The notes under the pieces: model-generated | What the model saw: the letters and a program-made list of their open reading frames with translations, nothing else | The model's database searches: none | What the model was told of the DNA's origin: nothing | Made by a program: the position numbers and the translations under genes | NCBI GenBank assembly: GCA_964420985.1 | Contig: CAYQUT010000013.1 | Location: 1-64,000 of the forward strand | Source of the DNA: CAMCTV01 sp964420985 | GTDB taxonomy: Bacteria; Bacteroidota; Bacteroidia; Flavobacteriales_D; Sanyastnellaceae | DNA: 64,000 nucleotides | Direction: 5' to 3' | In this document: positions 41,079-51,300 of the stretch, piece by piece | Layout of the letters: each line of letters starts with the position of its first letter | How positions within the stretch are numbered: the stretch's first letter is position 1

Positions 41079-41678
41079 ATGAAAATTCAATCCCTTACAC
41101 AATACCATCAATGGACAGATGAGCGGCTCATGGAGGCCATCGCCAATAAGGAACACCGGGCTTTTGAAGTGCTCTATGCGCGTTATTCAAAACCGGTTTT
41201 TGGCTATTTCTATCGCATGCTTTGGAAAAACAGAGAATTGGCCAATGACTTCACGCAAGACCTTTTTACTAAAGTTGTTCTATATGCCCACCAGTTTGAT
41301 ACCAAACGACCTTTCAAAACATGGATGTACAGCATGGCCAATAACTTATGCAAAAATGAGTATGCCAAGGCCGAGGTAAGAAGCAAGGCTGTCATGGAGG
41401 TGCAAACCAACGAGTCCTCAACGAGTATACAAAATATGGATTTGGCTCATTTCAAATCAAAACTGAAACAACTCATTCAAGAATTGGATCCTATAAAGAG
41501 AGAAACCATCGAACTCAGATTTTTTCAAGAACTAAGTGTTCCGGAAATTGCCCATGCAATGTCTGTGAGCGAAGGAACTGTGAAGTCACGTATTTTCTAT
41601 ATTCTAAAGGATTTTCAGCGGGAGCTCGCCGTTTTTAAAGAAATCTTAGGTGTTGTACTCATTACATTTTTAATCTGA
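41079..41678 (+). CDS. ECF-type RNA polymerase sigma factor
   Basis: A 199-residue sigma-70 family ECF factor. Region 2 reads EHRAFEVLYARYSKPVFGYFYRML, FTQDLFTKVVLYAHQFDTKRPFKTWMYSMANNL; region 4 reads IQELDPIKRETIELRFFQELSVPEIAHAMSVSEGTVKSRIFY. It directs transcription of an extracytoplasmic-stress type regulon. The next gene, five bases later, encodes a membrane-spanning protein that is very likely its anti-sigma factor. The C-terminus (EILGVVLITFLI) is oddly hydrophobic. Confidence 0.93.
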   Translation: MKIQSLTQYHQWTDERLMEAIANKEHRAFEVLYARYSKPVFGYFYRMLWKNRELANDFTQDLFTKVVLYAHQFDTKRPFKTWMYSMANNLCKNEYAKAEVRSKAVMEVQTNESSTSIQNMDLAHFKSKLKQLIQELDPIKRETIELRFFQELSVPEIAHAMSVSEGTVKSRIFYILKDFQRELAVFKEILGVVLITFLI

Positions 41679-41683
41679 TTATC

Positions 41684-42718
41684 ATGGACACAAAATCATA
41701 CATCAACGAAGATTTTGAAACGCTTTTGGTTCAGAAATCGTTTGACCAATTGCTTCCCGAGGAAAAATCCTTTGTGTTGCTACACTTGGAATCAAGCAAA
41801 GAATACGATCAATTGCGCCAGTTGTATTTACAGGTCATTGATTTGGGACAGGAGGACGAAGATCTCACACCTGACCCTCGTGTAAAAAAATCACTGGACG
41901 CTTTATTTGAAGTACAAAAACCAACCGTTATACCGTTCCACAAACGTCGTATTTTTTGGTCCAGTATTTCGGGAATCGCGGCGATTTTCATTGTCACTTT
42001 TCTTTGGTTCAACAAAGAAAATAAGTTAGAACCAACTTTATTGGCGGATAACAAGGCCATAGTAACTACGCCGAATTCTTCTAACGGACAAAACACGGAC
42101 AAAATAGAGAAAAGTAAAACACCCAACGTGCAGTTGGTAAACCCTGTTGTCGTCCAAGAAGAGGAAAATACAGATGTCATGGAAGTATCGGCCTCGGAAG
42201 AAGTTTCATTGGCCCCTCCACAAGAAGTTGCTGAAAAGATGATGGCTCCAACCGAAACGGATAATGATGTTGTTGCCAATGCCTCAGCCCCTGCTCGCCC
42301 TGAATCAACATCCTTGGATGGAGTAGCAACTATCATGGAAGTAGAAGCGAGATACAGAGCTGGTAATGATCAATTGATAAAAGACCTCCATGATATTGCT
42401 TCCCAATCACTAGGCAAAACAACTCCAGAAGGTAAAACCAAAACAAAAGAGGTTGCGCTATCCAAAAAAGAGGCTGACTTGAAGGACAACACATCTGAAA
42501 ATTTGAAAAGTGGAAAATACTTTTTTCATCTTAGCATAGATGAAAAAGGAAATTTAAAATCGGTAAACATTTTGAGAACTCCTAACCCAGGGTCCACTTT
42601 TGATCAAGAACTTTTAAGCCGCTTAAAGAAACAACTTGGCAAGTTTGAGGCCATGGATCGCAATGGCAAAAAAGTTTCTTCCAGTATCAACCTGCCCCTT
42701 GAAATCAGTTTTCAATAA
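41684..42718 (+). CDS. Putative anti-sigma factor with TonB-like C-terminal domain
   Basis: A 344-residue single-pass membrane protein. The cytoplasmic N-terminus (1-90) has the acidic helical makeup of anti-sigma domains (FDQLLPEEKSFVLLHLESSKEYDQLR). A transmembrane helix lies at about 91-109. A long low-complexity linker rich in Pro, Glu, Ala and Thr follows, then residues 270-344 (FFHLSIDEKGNLKSVNILRT, FDQELLSRLKKQLGKFEAMD, INLPLEISFQ) resemble a TonB C-terminal domain. Position straight after the ECF sigma gene supports the anti-sigma role. A TonB-like end suggests a link to an outer-membrane receptor, but no receptor is adjacent. Confidence 0.7.
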   Translation: MDTKSYINEDFETLLVQKSFDQLLPEEKSFVLLHLESSKEYDQLRQLYLQVIDLGQEDEDLTPDPRVKKSLDALFEVQKPTVIPFHKRRIFWSSISGIAAIFIVTFLWFNKENKLEPTLLADNKAIVTTPNSSNGQNTDKIEKSKTPNVQLVNPVVVQEEENTDVMEVSASEEVSLAPPQEVAEKMMAPTETDNDVVANASAPARPESTSLDGVATIMEVEARYRAGNDQLIKDLHDIASQSLGKTTPEGKTKTKEVALSKKEADLKDNTSENLKSGKYFFHLSIDEKGNLKSVNILRTPNPGSTFDQELLSRLKKQLGKFEAMDRNGKKVSSSINLPLEISFQ

Positions 42719-42750
42719 TTACTTATTCAATTAACATTCCTTATCAGGGA

Positions 42751-42779
42751 CAGTGTTGTGTGAAGCGACACTGATTTTT
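42751..42779 (+). terminator. Intrinsic terminator after the anti-sigma gene
   Basis: CAGTGTTG pairs with CGACACTG (one G-T pair) around a seven-base loop, followed by A and five T residues. It separates the sigma/anti-sigma unit from the PDZ protein gene. Confidence 0.75.
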
Positions 42780-42786
42780 AACTTCG
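42756..42786 (+). promoter_or_regulatory. Promoter-like pair TTG, 20 bases, TAACTTCG before the PDZ gene
   Basis: TTG at 42756-42758 and TAACTTCG at 42779-42786 (one mismatch to TAnnTTTG) are 20 bases apart; the ATG is 19 bases further. The elements overlap the preceding terminator stem. Confidence 0.45.
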
Positions 42787-42805
42787 CCTGAAATCAAATG
42801 AATCG

Positions 42806-44203
42806 ATGATGAAGAAGTATTATTTTTTGATCATAATGACCATTCTAAGTGCACTGGTCATGGCACAATCAAAGGTGCAAGTCAAAGTCAAAAAAGAGGT
42901 GAACGGCATCCTTCAAGAGGAGACCAAGGTATTTATCCTTGAGCCAGGGCAAGATTTGAATCAAGCTCTGATTGAGAATGGAATTGATAAATCGGGCGCA
43001 AAAGAGTTCTCCATTTCCATTGAGGAAAATAAAGTTCAAGGCAATGAACTATCCCCCTCTCATGTTCCATTTGACATTTTCTCTCAATTGCCATTTGAAC
43101 AATTTCCTTCTCATGCGCAAAACAAACCTTACTTGGGCATAACCTTGAAAAATGAGGACGAGTTTCCGGTTATCACCGATATACAAACGCACTCACCCGC
43201 CGATTATGCAGACCTTAGAATTGGGGATCAAATCATCAAGATCGATGATGAAAGGATGGAATCGGCTCAGGATGTTGTGGCCTTTATCCAAACCAAACAA
43301 CCGCATGACGAGATAGCACTGAAGATAAAAAGACATGGAAAAACGGTGAAAGTTCGGATTCAATTGTCACCCCTTCCCAATGCCGGCATTTCATTTCCCT
43401 TCAATCCCCAAGCTCCACAGTTCAACCTGGAGCCCTTAGACATTGACAGTCTTTTTGAATCCCCTAAAGCATTTCTTGGGGTTGTTCCTAGCAACGAATT
43501 TGAAGAAGGATCAGGTGTCAAAGTAGACAGTGTGCTCATGGGAAGCAGCGCATCTTCGATGGGAATTCTCAAAGGGGACGTTATCATTGCCATCAATGGG
43601 AACACCGTTTCCAATTTTGAGGAATTAAAGGAAATTGTGGGTTTTTCCAAACCAGGCACCCCTTGCGAAGCTACCATCATTCGCGATGGTAAAACAGAAA
43701 TCCTGCAAGGTATATTTGGCGCTAGAAATATGATCATTAAAGATGGCTATCGCATTTACCAAAACGACAAAGGGTTAGATGATCAGGGAAATATTAACTT
43801 GGACTTTGAATTGGACTGGAACAATGGTATGTTGGATAGCATGTTTACGAAACAAATCAACATCAATTTAGACGCTCCCAAACGTCAATTGGTGATTAAG
43901 AATTTCACCGTTGAACAATTAAAAAGTATGGGTAAAAGCAACGGTGAGTTAGAACAAATATCTTACATACCCAACGCTGAATTGCAATCATTGGATGTTC
44001 ATTTTTCGCAAACCAATCCATTCACCTATAAAGTTGTCATTGAAGATTCCAACGAAGGCATTTTATTTTCAGACGAGCGGTTGAAGCCTGTGACCGAATA
44101 TAAAAAATCTATTTCTTATGAAAGTTGGGGAATAGGAGAATACAAGTTGAAGGTATTTTGCAATGACGTATTAATCATTGCACAACGGTTGATCATTCAA
44201 TAA
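42806..44203 (+). CDS. Exported protein with two PDZ domains
   Basis: A 465-residue protein. Signal peptide at residues 1-20 (MMKKYYFLIIMTILSALVMA). PDZ1 spans about 108-187 (PYLGITLKNEDEFPVITDIQ, PADYADLRIGDQIIKIDDERM) and PDZ2 about 221-302 (AFLGVVPSNEFEEGSGVKVD, ASSMGILKGDVIIAINGNTV). No protease triad is present, so unlike HtrA/DegP it has no chymotrypsin domain. The C-terminal 160 residues include a beta-rich part ending in EYKLKVFCNDVLIIAQRLIIQ, similar to T9SS sorting domains but without the N-terminal NP motif; I do not call it a sorting domain. It may belong to the envelope-stress response of the neighbouring sigma factor. It overlaps yigZ by 11 bases. Confidence 0.75.
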   Translation: MMKKYYFLIIMTILSALVMAQSKVQVKVKKEVNGILQEETKVFILEPGQDLNQALIENGIDKSGAKEFSISIEENKVQGNELSPSHVPFDIFSQLPFEQFPSHAQNKPYLGITLKNEDEFPVITDIQTHSPADYADLRIGDQIIKIDDERMESAQDVVAFIQTKQPHDEIALKIKRHGKTVKVRIQLSPLPNAGISFPFNPQAPQFNLEPLDIDSLFESPKAFLGVVPSNEFEEGSGVKVDSVLMGSSASSMGILKGDVIIAINGNTVSNFEELKEIVGFSKPGTPCEATIIRDGKTEILQGIFGARNMIIKDGYRIYQNDKGLDDQGNINLDFELDWNNGMLDSMFTKQININLDAPKRQLVIKNFTVEQLKSMGKSNGELEQISYIPNAELQSLDVHFSQTNPFTYKVVIEDSNEGILFSDERLKPVTEYKKSISYESWGIGEYKLKVFCNDVLIIAQRLIIQ

Positions 44204-44798
44204 CTTCACTCCACTTTCCTTTCAATTCTTGATCCGTCAGCCATTGGTTGACGGTTTCTTTTTGACTGATATTAAAGGAATAAACCAACCTGCAACTATT
44301 TGTTTGCTCGATACTCACTTTCTCGGCTTGTTGCTGTTTAAAAAAATGCATCATAGCTGGAAACTGGGTGTATGTACACTCCGTCTCCAAAAAAATTCGC
44401 CATTCTTTTTCTTTTTTCCCTGCATCCATCAAAGCCAATTCTGCTGCTGTTTTGTAGGCCTGAATCAATCCTCCTGTACCCAATTTTGTCCCTCCAAAAT
44501 ACCGAACAACTAACACCAAGCATTGTGTCAATTGTGCCGCCATAATGGCTCCTAAGATTGGCCTACCCGCGGTACCTGAAGGTTCTCCGTCATCGCTACT
44601 TTTGGAAAATATCCCGTCCTTACCTAACCGAAAGGCCCAACAAACATGGTTAGCATCATAGTAATCTGACTTGAACTTTTTAATCCGCTCTTTGCACTCC
44701 TCCTCGTTGGTGACATGAAAAGCAAAGCCAAGGTGCTTACTGGCCAAAACCCGATGATTGGAAACTCCCTCCTTTTCAACAGTGAGGTAGACCTCCAT
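44193..44798 (-). CDS. YigZ/IMPACT family protein
   Basis: A 201-residue YigZ-type protein with the family signatures SSDDGEPSGTAGRPILGAIM and VRYFGGTKLGTGGLIQAYKTAAE; the C-terminal 70 residues are the DUF1949-like domain. IMPACT family proteins influence translation factors in eukaryotes; the bacterial role is unknown. It starts one base before the end of the preceding 132-residue gene (shared base 44798), so the two are translationally linked, and its tail overlaps the PDZ gene on the other strand by 11 bases. Confidence 0.92.
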   Translation of the reverse strand: MEVYLTVEKEGVSNHRVLASKHLGFAFHVTNEEECKERIKKFKSDYYDANHVCWAFRLGKDGIFSKSSDDGEPSGTAGRPILGAIMAAQLTQCLVLVVRYFGGTKLGTGGLIQAYKTAAELALMDAGKKEKEWRIFLETECTYTQFPAMMHFFKQQQAEKVSIEQTNSCRLVYSFNISQKETVNQWLTDQELKGKWSEVIE

Positions 44799-45196
44799 TA
44801 AGAAATTGGATTGAGAATGACACTAAAAACGATGATGCCATTGGGATCTCTATCAAAATACAATTTGTTCAAGGCCCCCAAAATGGTATTGGCTCGAAAG
44901 TAACTCGTGTGCAATTTGTTCTCACCCAAAAGTGTCCATTGAATCGTGTAACTACTTTCTTCCTCTTTGTGAAATTGGACGTACTTCAGCATTTTTCTGA
45001 AACACTCTTCTGCAGAATCGGCCTCACAAGAATGAAATAAAAAACGCTGGTTATGAAGGGGATTATACGTTAATAACTGGAGGGTAAAGATGGATCTGCT
45101 CTTTTTCAATTGAAAACTCAGATTTTCTTTACCGATGGTAATGTACTTTCCTATTTTGAGTTTGAGTTCCTCAATCTCATCCATTTTTTTTGCCAT
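44798..45196 (-). CDS. Uncharacterised small cytoplasmic protein
   Basis: A 132-residue (or 128 if the ATG at 45184 is used) protein with no signal peptide or membrane helix. It starts MDEIEELKLKIGKYITIGKE and contains alternating strands (SIFTLQLLTYN, ESSYTIQWTLLGE) and a short helix (AEECFRKMLKYVQF), with the end NGIIVFSVILNPIS. I do not recognise the family. Its start overlaps the end of the dehydratase gene by 8 or 20 bases, and it shares a base with yigZ, so the order thiolase, dehydratase, this gene, yigZ looks like one operon. Confidence 0.65.
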   Translation of the reverse strand: MAKKMDEIEELKLKIGKYITIGKENLSFQLKKSRSIFTLQLLTYNPLHNQRFLFHSCEADSAEECFRKMLKYVQFHKEEESSYTIQWTLLGENKLHTSYFRANTILGALNKLYFDRDPNGIIVFSVILNPIS

Positions 45197-47060
45197 CGTT
45201 ATCTAATTTTTGGAATTCCGAGTTATTACTGATGTACTCAGGGATAAAGGCTTTCAGTTTTGAAACCATCACATTGTTGTCTTGAAGAACAAAAAGCTGA
45301 ACCAATTCATCGATCCACTTTTGCACCTCAACCCAATCATAATCACGAACTTTTGCAATCATGATTTTATCATGAGTGGTAGGTAAGGTAGTTTCTTGAT
45401 CACTCAGCACTTCTTCAAATAATTTTTCACCGGGTCTAAGACCTGAAAACTGAATCTCCATATCTACACCCAGTTCAAAACCGGATAGCTGAATCATCTT
45501 TTTTGCCAAGTCAACGATCTTGACTTTCTCTCCCATATCAAAAACAAAAATTTCACCACCTTTACCCATGTACCCGGCTTGTAAAACTAATTGCACCGCT
45601 TCAGGGATGGTCATAAAAAAGCGCGTTATCTCAGGGTGTGTTACTTTCACAGGACCACCAGACTCAATCTGTTTTTTAAAAATCTTTACTACAGAACCAT
45701 TTGAGCCTAGAACATTACCAAATCGTGTTGTAATAAAAGCCGTCTTTGCATTTTCATTCAGACTTTGCACATAGATCTCAGCAGCCCTTTTGGAAGCACC
45801 CATAACATTGGTTGGATTAACCGCCTTATCTGTACTCACCATAACAAACTTGTCTACTCCGTAAAAAACAGATAAGTCCGCAAGCACTTTTGTTCCCCAC
45901 ACATTGGTCAAAATGGCCTCGGAAGGATTATTTTCCATCAGGGGAACATGCTTGTAGGCCGCAGCATGAAAAACAACCTCTGGAGAAAAAGCCTCAAACA
46001 CTCTTTTTACTCGGTCCTCTTTCCTAACATCGCCGATAACACATTCCAATACAGGATGATTAATGATGGCCTCTAACTCAAACAAAGGTGTTTCCCCTTG
46101 ATCCAGCGCTATTATTTTCTTCGGTTCAAATTGTATTAACTGTCTAACGATCTCGGAACCTATGCTTCCTGCTGCTCCGGTAACCAAAACCACTCTTCCT
46201 TTTATCCATTGGGCCACTCCGATGTCATCAATTTTAATTTCATTGCGGTTCAACAACTCTTCGATAGCAACTTCCTTTATTTGTTTAGCGCTCAATTGTC
46301 CATTCACCCAATGTTGAATGCTAGGGACCTCACTTAATTTGCAGGCATAATCCAAAGCCAATCTCTTCCATTCGTTCTTAGATGAGAGATTGTCATCGGA
46401 AAGAGCCAACAAAATTTCATCGACCTTTCTCTCTTTTAACAAATGAACAGCTTCCTTCTGCGACATGATCAACATGCCCTCAACTCTATTGTTCACCCAT
46501 TTGTGGGTTGGATCTACCCAATACTGAATATGTTGATCTGCAACCTGACCTGCTGAAAGTGCTCGCTGTGTCATTCTTGCTAAATCGCCCCCACCGACTA
46601 ACAAAACGCGCTTTTTCTCTCCAACTGCATCTTTCAATGCTACTTGATAACTCCATTTTACACCAGCCCTAAAAACAAAAAGGGCAAAAAGCGATAATAA
46701 GTATGCAATCATAAGAATACTCACTGGCACTCCATACAGTCCATCCTCTGACCAATATTTCCGAGAAACACTCCAAATGAATAAAAGAAGTACTGAAAAA
46801 CTGAGCGTAGCAAATAACCTCAGACTATCCTGCGCGCTAGTGTATCGAATAATACCTTGGTAGGTTTTTCCGAGTAAAAAAGCGATGGCACACCCTAATA
46901 ACCAATACGGAAGAAAAAACAATCCTCTAGACCACTCCTCGGCAGGTGGATGAAACTCAAATCGAAGCAAGTATGCCAACAAAAAAGCAAAACAAACCCC
47001 GATGAGATCAATCACAAAGATTACCCATCGGGGAGTTGTATTTTGTGGCAATATGCGCAT
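45177..47060 (-). CDS. FlaA1/CapD-type nucleotide-sugar 4,6-dehydratase
   Basis: A 627-residue membrane enzyme. Four N-terminal helices (residues 10-135) are followed by a CoA-binding-like domain (about 145-270, VLLVGGGDLARMT) and a C-terminal SDR domain with the nucleotide loop VTGAAGSIGSEIVRQL and the active-site stretch MVSTDKAVNPTNVMGASKR. The MGASKR sequence replaces the usual YxxxK with MxxxK, as in WbpM, FlaA1 and PglF. It would convert UDP-GlcNAc or a similar sugar to the 4-keto-6-deoxy form for surface polysaccharide or glycan synthesis. It follows the thiolase gene by nine bases. Confidence 0.9.
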   Translation of the reverse strand: MRILPQNTTPRWVIFVIDLIGVCFAFLLAYLLRFEFHPPAEEWSRGLFFLPYWLLGCAIAFLLGKTYQGIIRYTSAQDSLRLFATLSFSVLLLFIWSVSRKYWSEDGLYGVPVSILMIAYLLSLFALFVFRAGVKWSYQVALKDAVGEKKRVLLVGGGDLARMTQRALSAGQVADQHIQYWVDPTHKWVNNRVEGMLIMSQKEAVHLLKERKVDEILLALSDDNLSSKNEWKRLALDYACKLSEVPSIQHWVNGQLSAKQIKEVAIEELLNRNEIKIDDIGVAQWIKGRVVLVTGAAGSIGSEIVRQLIQFEPKKIIALDQGETPLFELEAIINHPVLECVIGDVRKEDRVKRVFEAFSPEVVFHAAAYKHVPLMENNPSEAILTNVWGTKVLADLSVFYGVDKFVMVSTDKAVNPTNVMGASKRAAEIYVQSLNENAKTAFITTRFGNVLGSNGSVVKIFKKQIESGGPVKVTHPEITRFFMTIPEAVQLVLQAGYMGKGGEIFVFDMGEKVKIVDLAKKMIQLSGFELGVDMEIQFSGLRPGEKLFEEVLSDQETTLPTTHDKIMIAKVRDYDWVEVQKWIDELVQLFVLQDNNVMVSKLKAFIPEYISNNSEFQKLDNDGKKNG

Positions 47061-47069
47061 TAAACTCTT

Positions 47070-48242
47070 CTATCTTGAAATTACAACAGCACTGGCACCC
47101 CCTCCGCCATTACAGATGGCTGCACCACCCCACTTGGCATTGTTTTGTTTTAGCACATGGATCAATGTGACCAAGATTCTGGCTCCAGAGCAACCCAGCG
47201 GATGTCCCAAAGAAACGGCTCCCCCATTGACATTAACTCTTGAAGCATCCAAATTCATCTTTTGAATATTGACCAATCCCACAACTGAGAATGCTTCGTT
47301 TAACTCACAGTATTCTAAATCTTTCAATTCTATTCCAGCCTTCTTTGCAGCTATGGGCAAGGCCAAGGCTGGTGTTGTTGTGAACCACTCTGGTGCTTGT
47401 TCAGCATCGGCATATCCGCTCACTTCAGCCAAAGGAGTCAAGCCCAAGGCTTTCATTTTTTCTTCACTCATTAAAACCAAAGCTGCTGCACCATCATTCA
47501 TTGTAGAGGCATTGGCAGCGGTAACGGTCCCTTCTTTGTCAAAAGCAGGACGGAGCGTTGGAATTTTTTCAAAAGAAACATTTTTGTATTCCTCATCTTC
47601 ATTCACCACCACATCACCTTTTTTTCCTTTCACAATAACAGGAACAATTTCTTCATTGAATTTGCCGCCCGCCCACGCTGCTTGGGAGCGCTTATAAGAC
47701 TCAATAGCAAAAGCATCTTGATCTGCTCTAGAAAAATTATTTTCCTTAGCACATAACTCAGCTGCATTACCCATAGCGTAATTGTGATAAACATCTGTCA
47801 GCCCATCTTTGGCCAAGCCATCAATCAATTGAACATTCCCGTATTTGTTTCCCCAACGCAAATTGGGTGAATAAAATGGCACCTGGCTCATGTTTTCCAT
47901 TCCGCCCGCTATCACCACTTCACTATCCCCACATTTGATGCTTTGCGCGGCCATCATTACCGCTTTCATTCCTGAGGCGCAAACTTTATTGACTGTCGTG
48001 CACTGCACCTGATCAGGAAGCCCCGCAAACTTAGCCGCCTGACGCGCTGGCGCTTGGCCCAAATTGGCTTGCAAAACACTTCCCATGATTACCTCATTCA
48101 CACTATTCACATCAAGACCAATTCGATCAATTGCCCCTTTTATGGCTGTGGCACCCAATTGAGTTGCAGAGATGGAGGACAATGCACCACCAAAACTCCC
48201 CAAGGGAGTTCTAACTGCAGAGACGATGAAGACTTTTTTCAT
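47070..48242 (-). CDS. Acetyl-CoA C-acyltransferase (thiolase)
   Basis: A 390-residue thiolase. The nucleophilic Cys88 lies in TTVNKVCASGMKAVMMAAQ. ENMSQVPFY and AANASTMNDGAAALVLMS are family segments, YCELNEAF carries the conserved Asn/Glu block, and GGAVSLGHPLGCSGAR holds the catalytic His and second Cys region. It could serve acetoacetyl-CoA synthesis or beta-oxidation; sequence alone does not separate the two. The start at 48242 (MKKVFIVSAVR) was chosen over 48308 because the family N-terminus begins there. No other fatty-acid genes are nearby. Confidence 0.92.
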   Translation of the reverse strand: MKKVFIVSAVRTPLGSFGGALSSISATQLGATAIKGAIDRIGLDVNSVNEVIMGSVLQANLGQAPARQAAKFAGLPDQVQCTTVNKVCASGMKAVMMAAQSIKCGDSEVVIAGGMENMSQVPFYSPNLRWGNKYGNVQLIDGLAKDGLTDVYHNYAMGNAAELCAKENNFSRADQDAFAIESYKRSQAAWAGGKFNEEIVPVIVKGKKGDVVVNEDEEYKNVSFEKIPTLRPAFDKEGTVTAANASTMNDGAAALVLMSEEKMKALGLTPLAEVSGYADAEQAPEWFTTTPALALPIAAKKAGIELKDLEYCELNEAFSVVGLVNIQKMNLDASRVNVNGGAVSLGHPLGCSGARILVTLIHVLKQNNAKWGGAAICNGGGGASAVVISR

Positions 48243-48308
48243 ATCATTATTATTGGCCCAAATTTCGCAAGGAATTGTCCTGATACCAAATATTAATGCG
48301 GTTAACAA

Positions 48309-48323
48309 GTATTTAATAAATAC
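48309..48323. promoter_or_regulatory. 15-base palindrome GTATTTA-A-TAAATAC
   Basis: Perfect seven-base inverted arms around one base. It lies in the 130-base divergent gap between the thiolase and the 1492-residue protein gene, so it could bind a dimeric regulator. No perfect TAnnTTTG box was found in this gap. Confidence 0.4.
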
Positions 48324-48372
48324 AAACCCATCAATGCAGGCGGTGTTTTAATTTTAGAAGCAAATAAAGAGC

Positions 48373-51300
48373 ATGACAAAACAGTTTTTTTTACTTCTCG
48401 GCGTATTGTTTTATTTTACAACCATTTCTCATTCGCAAAAAGTGGTCAATTTCTCCACAGACAAGGCCGAATTTATCAGGCAATTGAGTGGTCTTTTCAA
48501 CGACCAAAGGAAGGGTACCGGAAAAGAAATCATTGAAAAGCAACTTGAACCCATATGGGTCAAAAACCCCGTTTTCAGTGCTGATCAAGAGAAAAAAATC
48601 ATCGAGACTTTGGATCTTATGCTGGACACCAAAATGAAGATATTTCCTGATTTTGAAAAATACATTTTGTGTCTTGTTGCTTTGGGTGACAAACCCATCA
48701 CTCCAAAAACTTTTGACAATTGGTCCACTACCTTGAATGCAATACTCAGGGATAAAAAAAACAAAAGACATTTTACTGTTTTCGTTGAAACCTCATTGGA
48801 GTTATTCAAAGACAATAAAATTTACGAGTCCGAATCTGTATCATGGAAAGTCTTTGGTGGCCAATACAACTTCGCCTTGGATTCCGTTGCTCACATTGAC
48901 TTTGAAAATATCAAATTGGCTTGTTCTAGTAAAGGGGATAGCTCTATCATTTACAAAACAAAAGGTGTTTATTATCCATCAACGGCAAGATTTACAGGTA
49001 TAGGAGGAACCATCAATTGGAAGCGCGCAGGATTGGATCCCAATACCACCTATGCAGAAATACCTGACTATTTGATTAAAATAAAGACCAGCTCATTCAT
49101 CGTCGATTCTGCTGTTTTTTACACCACTTATTTTGATAAACCTCTCCTTGGCAAACTGACGGAGAAAATCATCGCCGGTAAAGATGAGGAAAGTGCTAGC
49201 TATCCTAAGTTTGAATCCTATTCTCAGCGATTTGAAATAGAAAACATTGTTCCCGGTGTTCATTACGAGGGAGGTTTCACCATGAGCGGTTCAAAATTCA
49301 ATGCCTCAGGAACTCCTGAAAATCTGGCTCAATTGGTTTTCTTAAAAGACAACAAGCCATTCTGCACTATTTCAGGGATGTTTTTCGAATTGAAGCCCGA
49401 GCGTTATTTGGCCAATCACGTGAGGGTGAAGTTTATGGTAGGAAATGACTCTATTACCCACCCTGACTTGAATATGAATTTCACCATTAAATCAAGAGAA
49501 TTGGTATTGAATAGAACGGAACTGGGGTTGTCTAAAAGCCCTTATTCAGATACCTATCATCAAACCGATTTGTATTTTGAATCATTGCGTTGGATGATCG
49601 ATGACCCCATGATTTATTTTGGAAAAGCCAAAGGAAGCACTCAAGTTTTTGCCGCTTTTGAGTCCAGCACCTATTTTTCAAAAAAGAGAATGAGCTCATT
49701 GAGTGGAATTAGCAGCACCAACCCACTGCATGATCTTTACGCCTCGTTCAAAAAGCTAAAGGTGTCTCAAATGACCACGCAAGAATTGTCATATGACACC
49801 CGATTTGCTGAGGAAGAATGGCACATTGTTATCATTGACTTGGCCAATAAAGGATTTTTAAACTACGACATTGACAAACGAATTATTACCCCATTGCCTA
49901 AGCTGGAAAATTACATCCTGAATTATGATGGAAAAAAAGATTATGACATCCTTCAATTCAACAGTGAAAAAAACGATGGGATCAATGCCAAGTGGAATTT
50001 GCTCAACAACGATTTTGAATTAAAAGGAGTGAGTAAATTCTATATCAGTGACTCTCAAAAGGTAATGGTTTACCCTCGTGGACAGGAATTGACGCTGAAG
50101 AAAAATCGCGATCTTGTTTTTGATGGAATGTTAAAAGCTGGAAACCTTGAATTCAAAGGAAGCAATTACTATTTTGATTACGACAAGTTTCAAGTTGACA
50201 TGAAGAAAATTGATTCCTGTCAAATTTACATCAACGACGAATCACAACCCAAAAACCAATTTGGAGAATATCCCAAAATTCGAGTTAAAACCACCATCAA
50301 AGACATCACAGGAGTATTGTATATTGACGCTCCCACGAATAAAAGTGGAGCAAATTCCAAAAAATATCCCCAGTATCCTTACGTTACCACAACAAAAAAT
50401 TCATTTGTAGATTGGGAAAGTGCCAACATTCAGCAAGGGCGTTATCCCAAGGATAAATTCTACTACAAACTAGATCCCTTTACATTGGACTCCCTCGATA
50501 ATTTCAAAACGAGCAACCTTAATTTCAAGGGAATTTTGGTAAGTGCTGGAATTTTTGAAGACATCAATGAACCTTTGATCATGATGGATGATAAATCACT
50601 TGGATTCAAGAGATCAACAGGTCCTTCTGGTTATCCCTCCTACAGAGGATTCTCCAATGTCACTGCTGACTTGACCCTTAATCACTCAGGGCTTCAAGGA
50701 AAAGGCAAACTAACTTATTTGGGTTCCAAAACTGAATCCGATGCGTTTGTATTTCTTCCTGACGAAACAAAAGGAAAAACAACGAGTTATACCTTGTCTG
50801 AAAAAGCTCAAAAACCAGAGGTCCCCAAAACAAAGGTAAATGTTGCTCAATTGAATTACTTCCCCAAACAGGAACGATTGGTGGTAACCACCATTGATGA
50901 GCCCATGGAGTTTTTTGAGAAAGAAGCCACCTTGAAGGGAGCAACGACACTCAAACCAGAAGGATTAAGCGGTAAAGGAGCCATGGACTTCTATGGCGCT
51001 ACGCTTAAATCAGATCATTTCAACTACGAGCGAAGAAAAATTAAAGCGGATACCTCTGCTCTCGCCATTGCGGGGAAAGACTTGGAAACGACATTGGCCT
51101 TCTCAACAGATAACGTCAACGCCAATGTAAATTTTGATACCAATGTTGGTAAATTCATCAGCAACACCGGAGAAAATAAAATTACTTTCCCCATCAACCA
51201 ATACATCTGTTTCATGGATGAGTTCACTTGGTTTATGAAACAAGATCAATTGCAAATGAGCAGCTCCCGTGAAGCCAATGTAGATGTCGTCATTAACGCA

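Noticed and set aside
42806..44203. HtrA/DegP-like protease
   Set aside because: Two PDZ domains are present, but there is no trypsin-like domain or His-Asp-Ser triad.
42806..44203. T9SS sorting domain at the end of the PDZ protein
   Set aside because: The last strands look similar, but the PNP motif and middle block of a sorting domain are absent.
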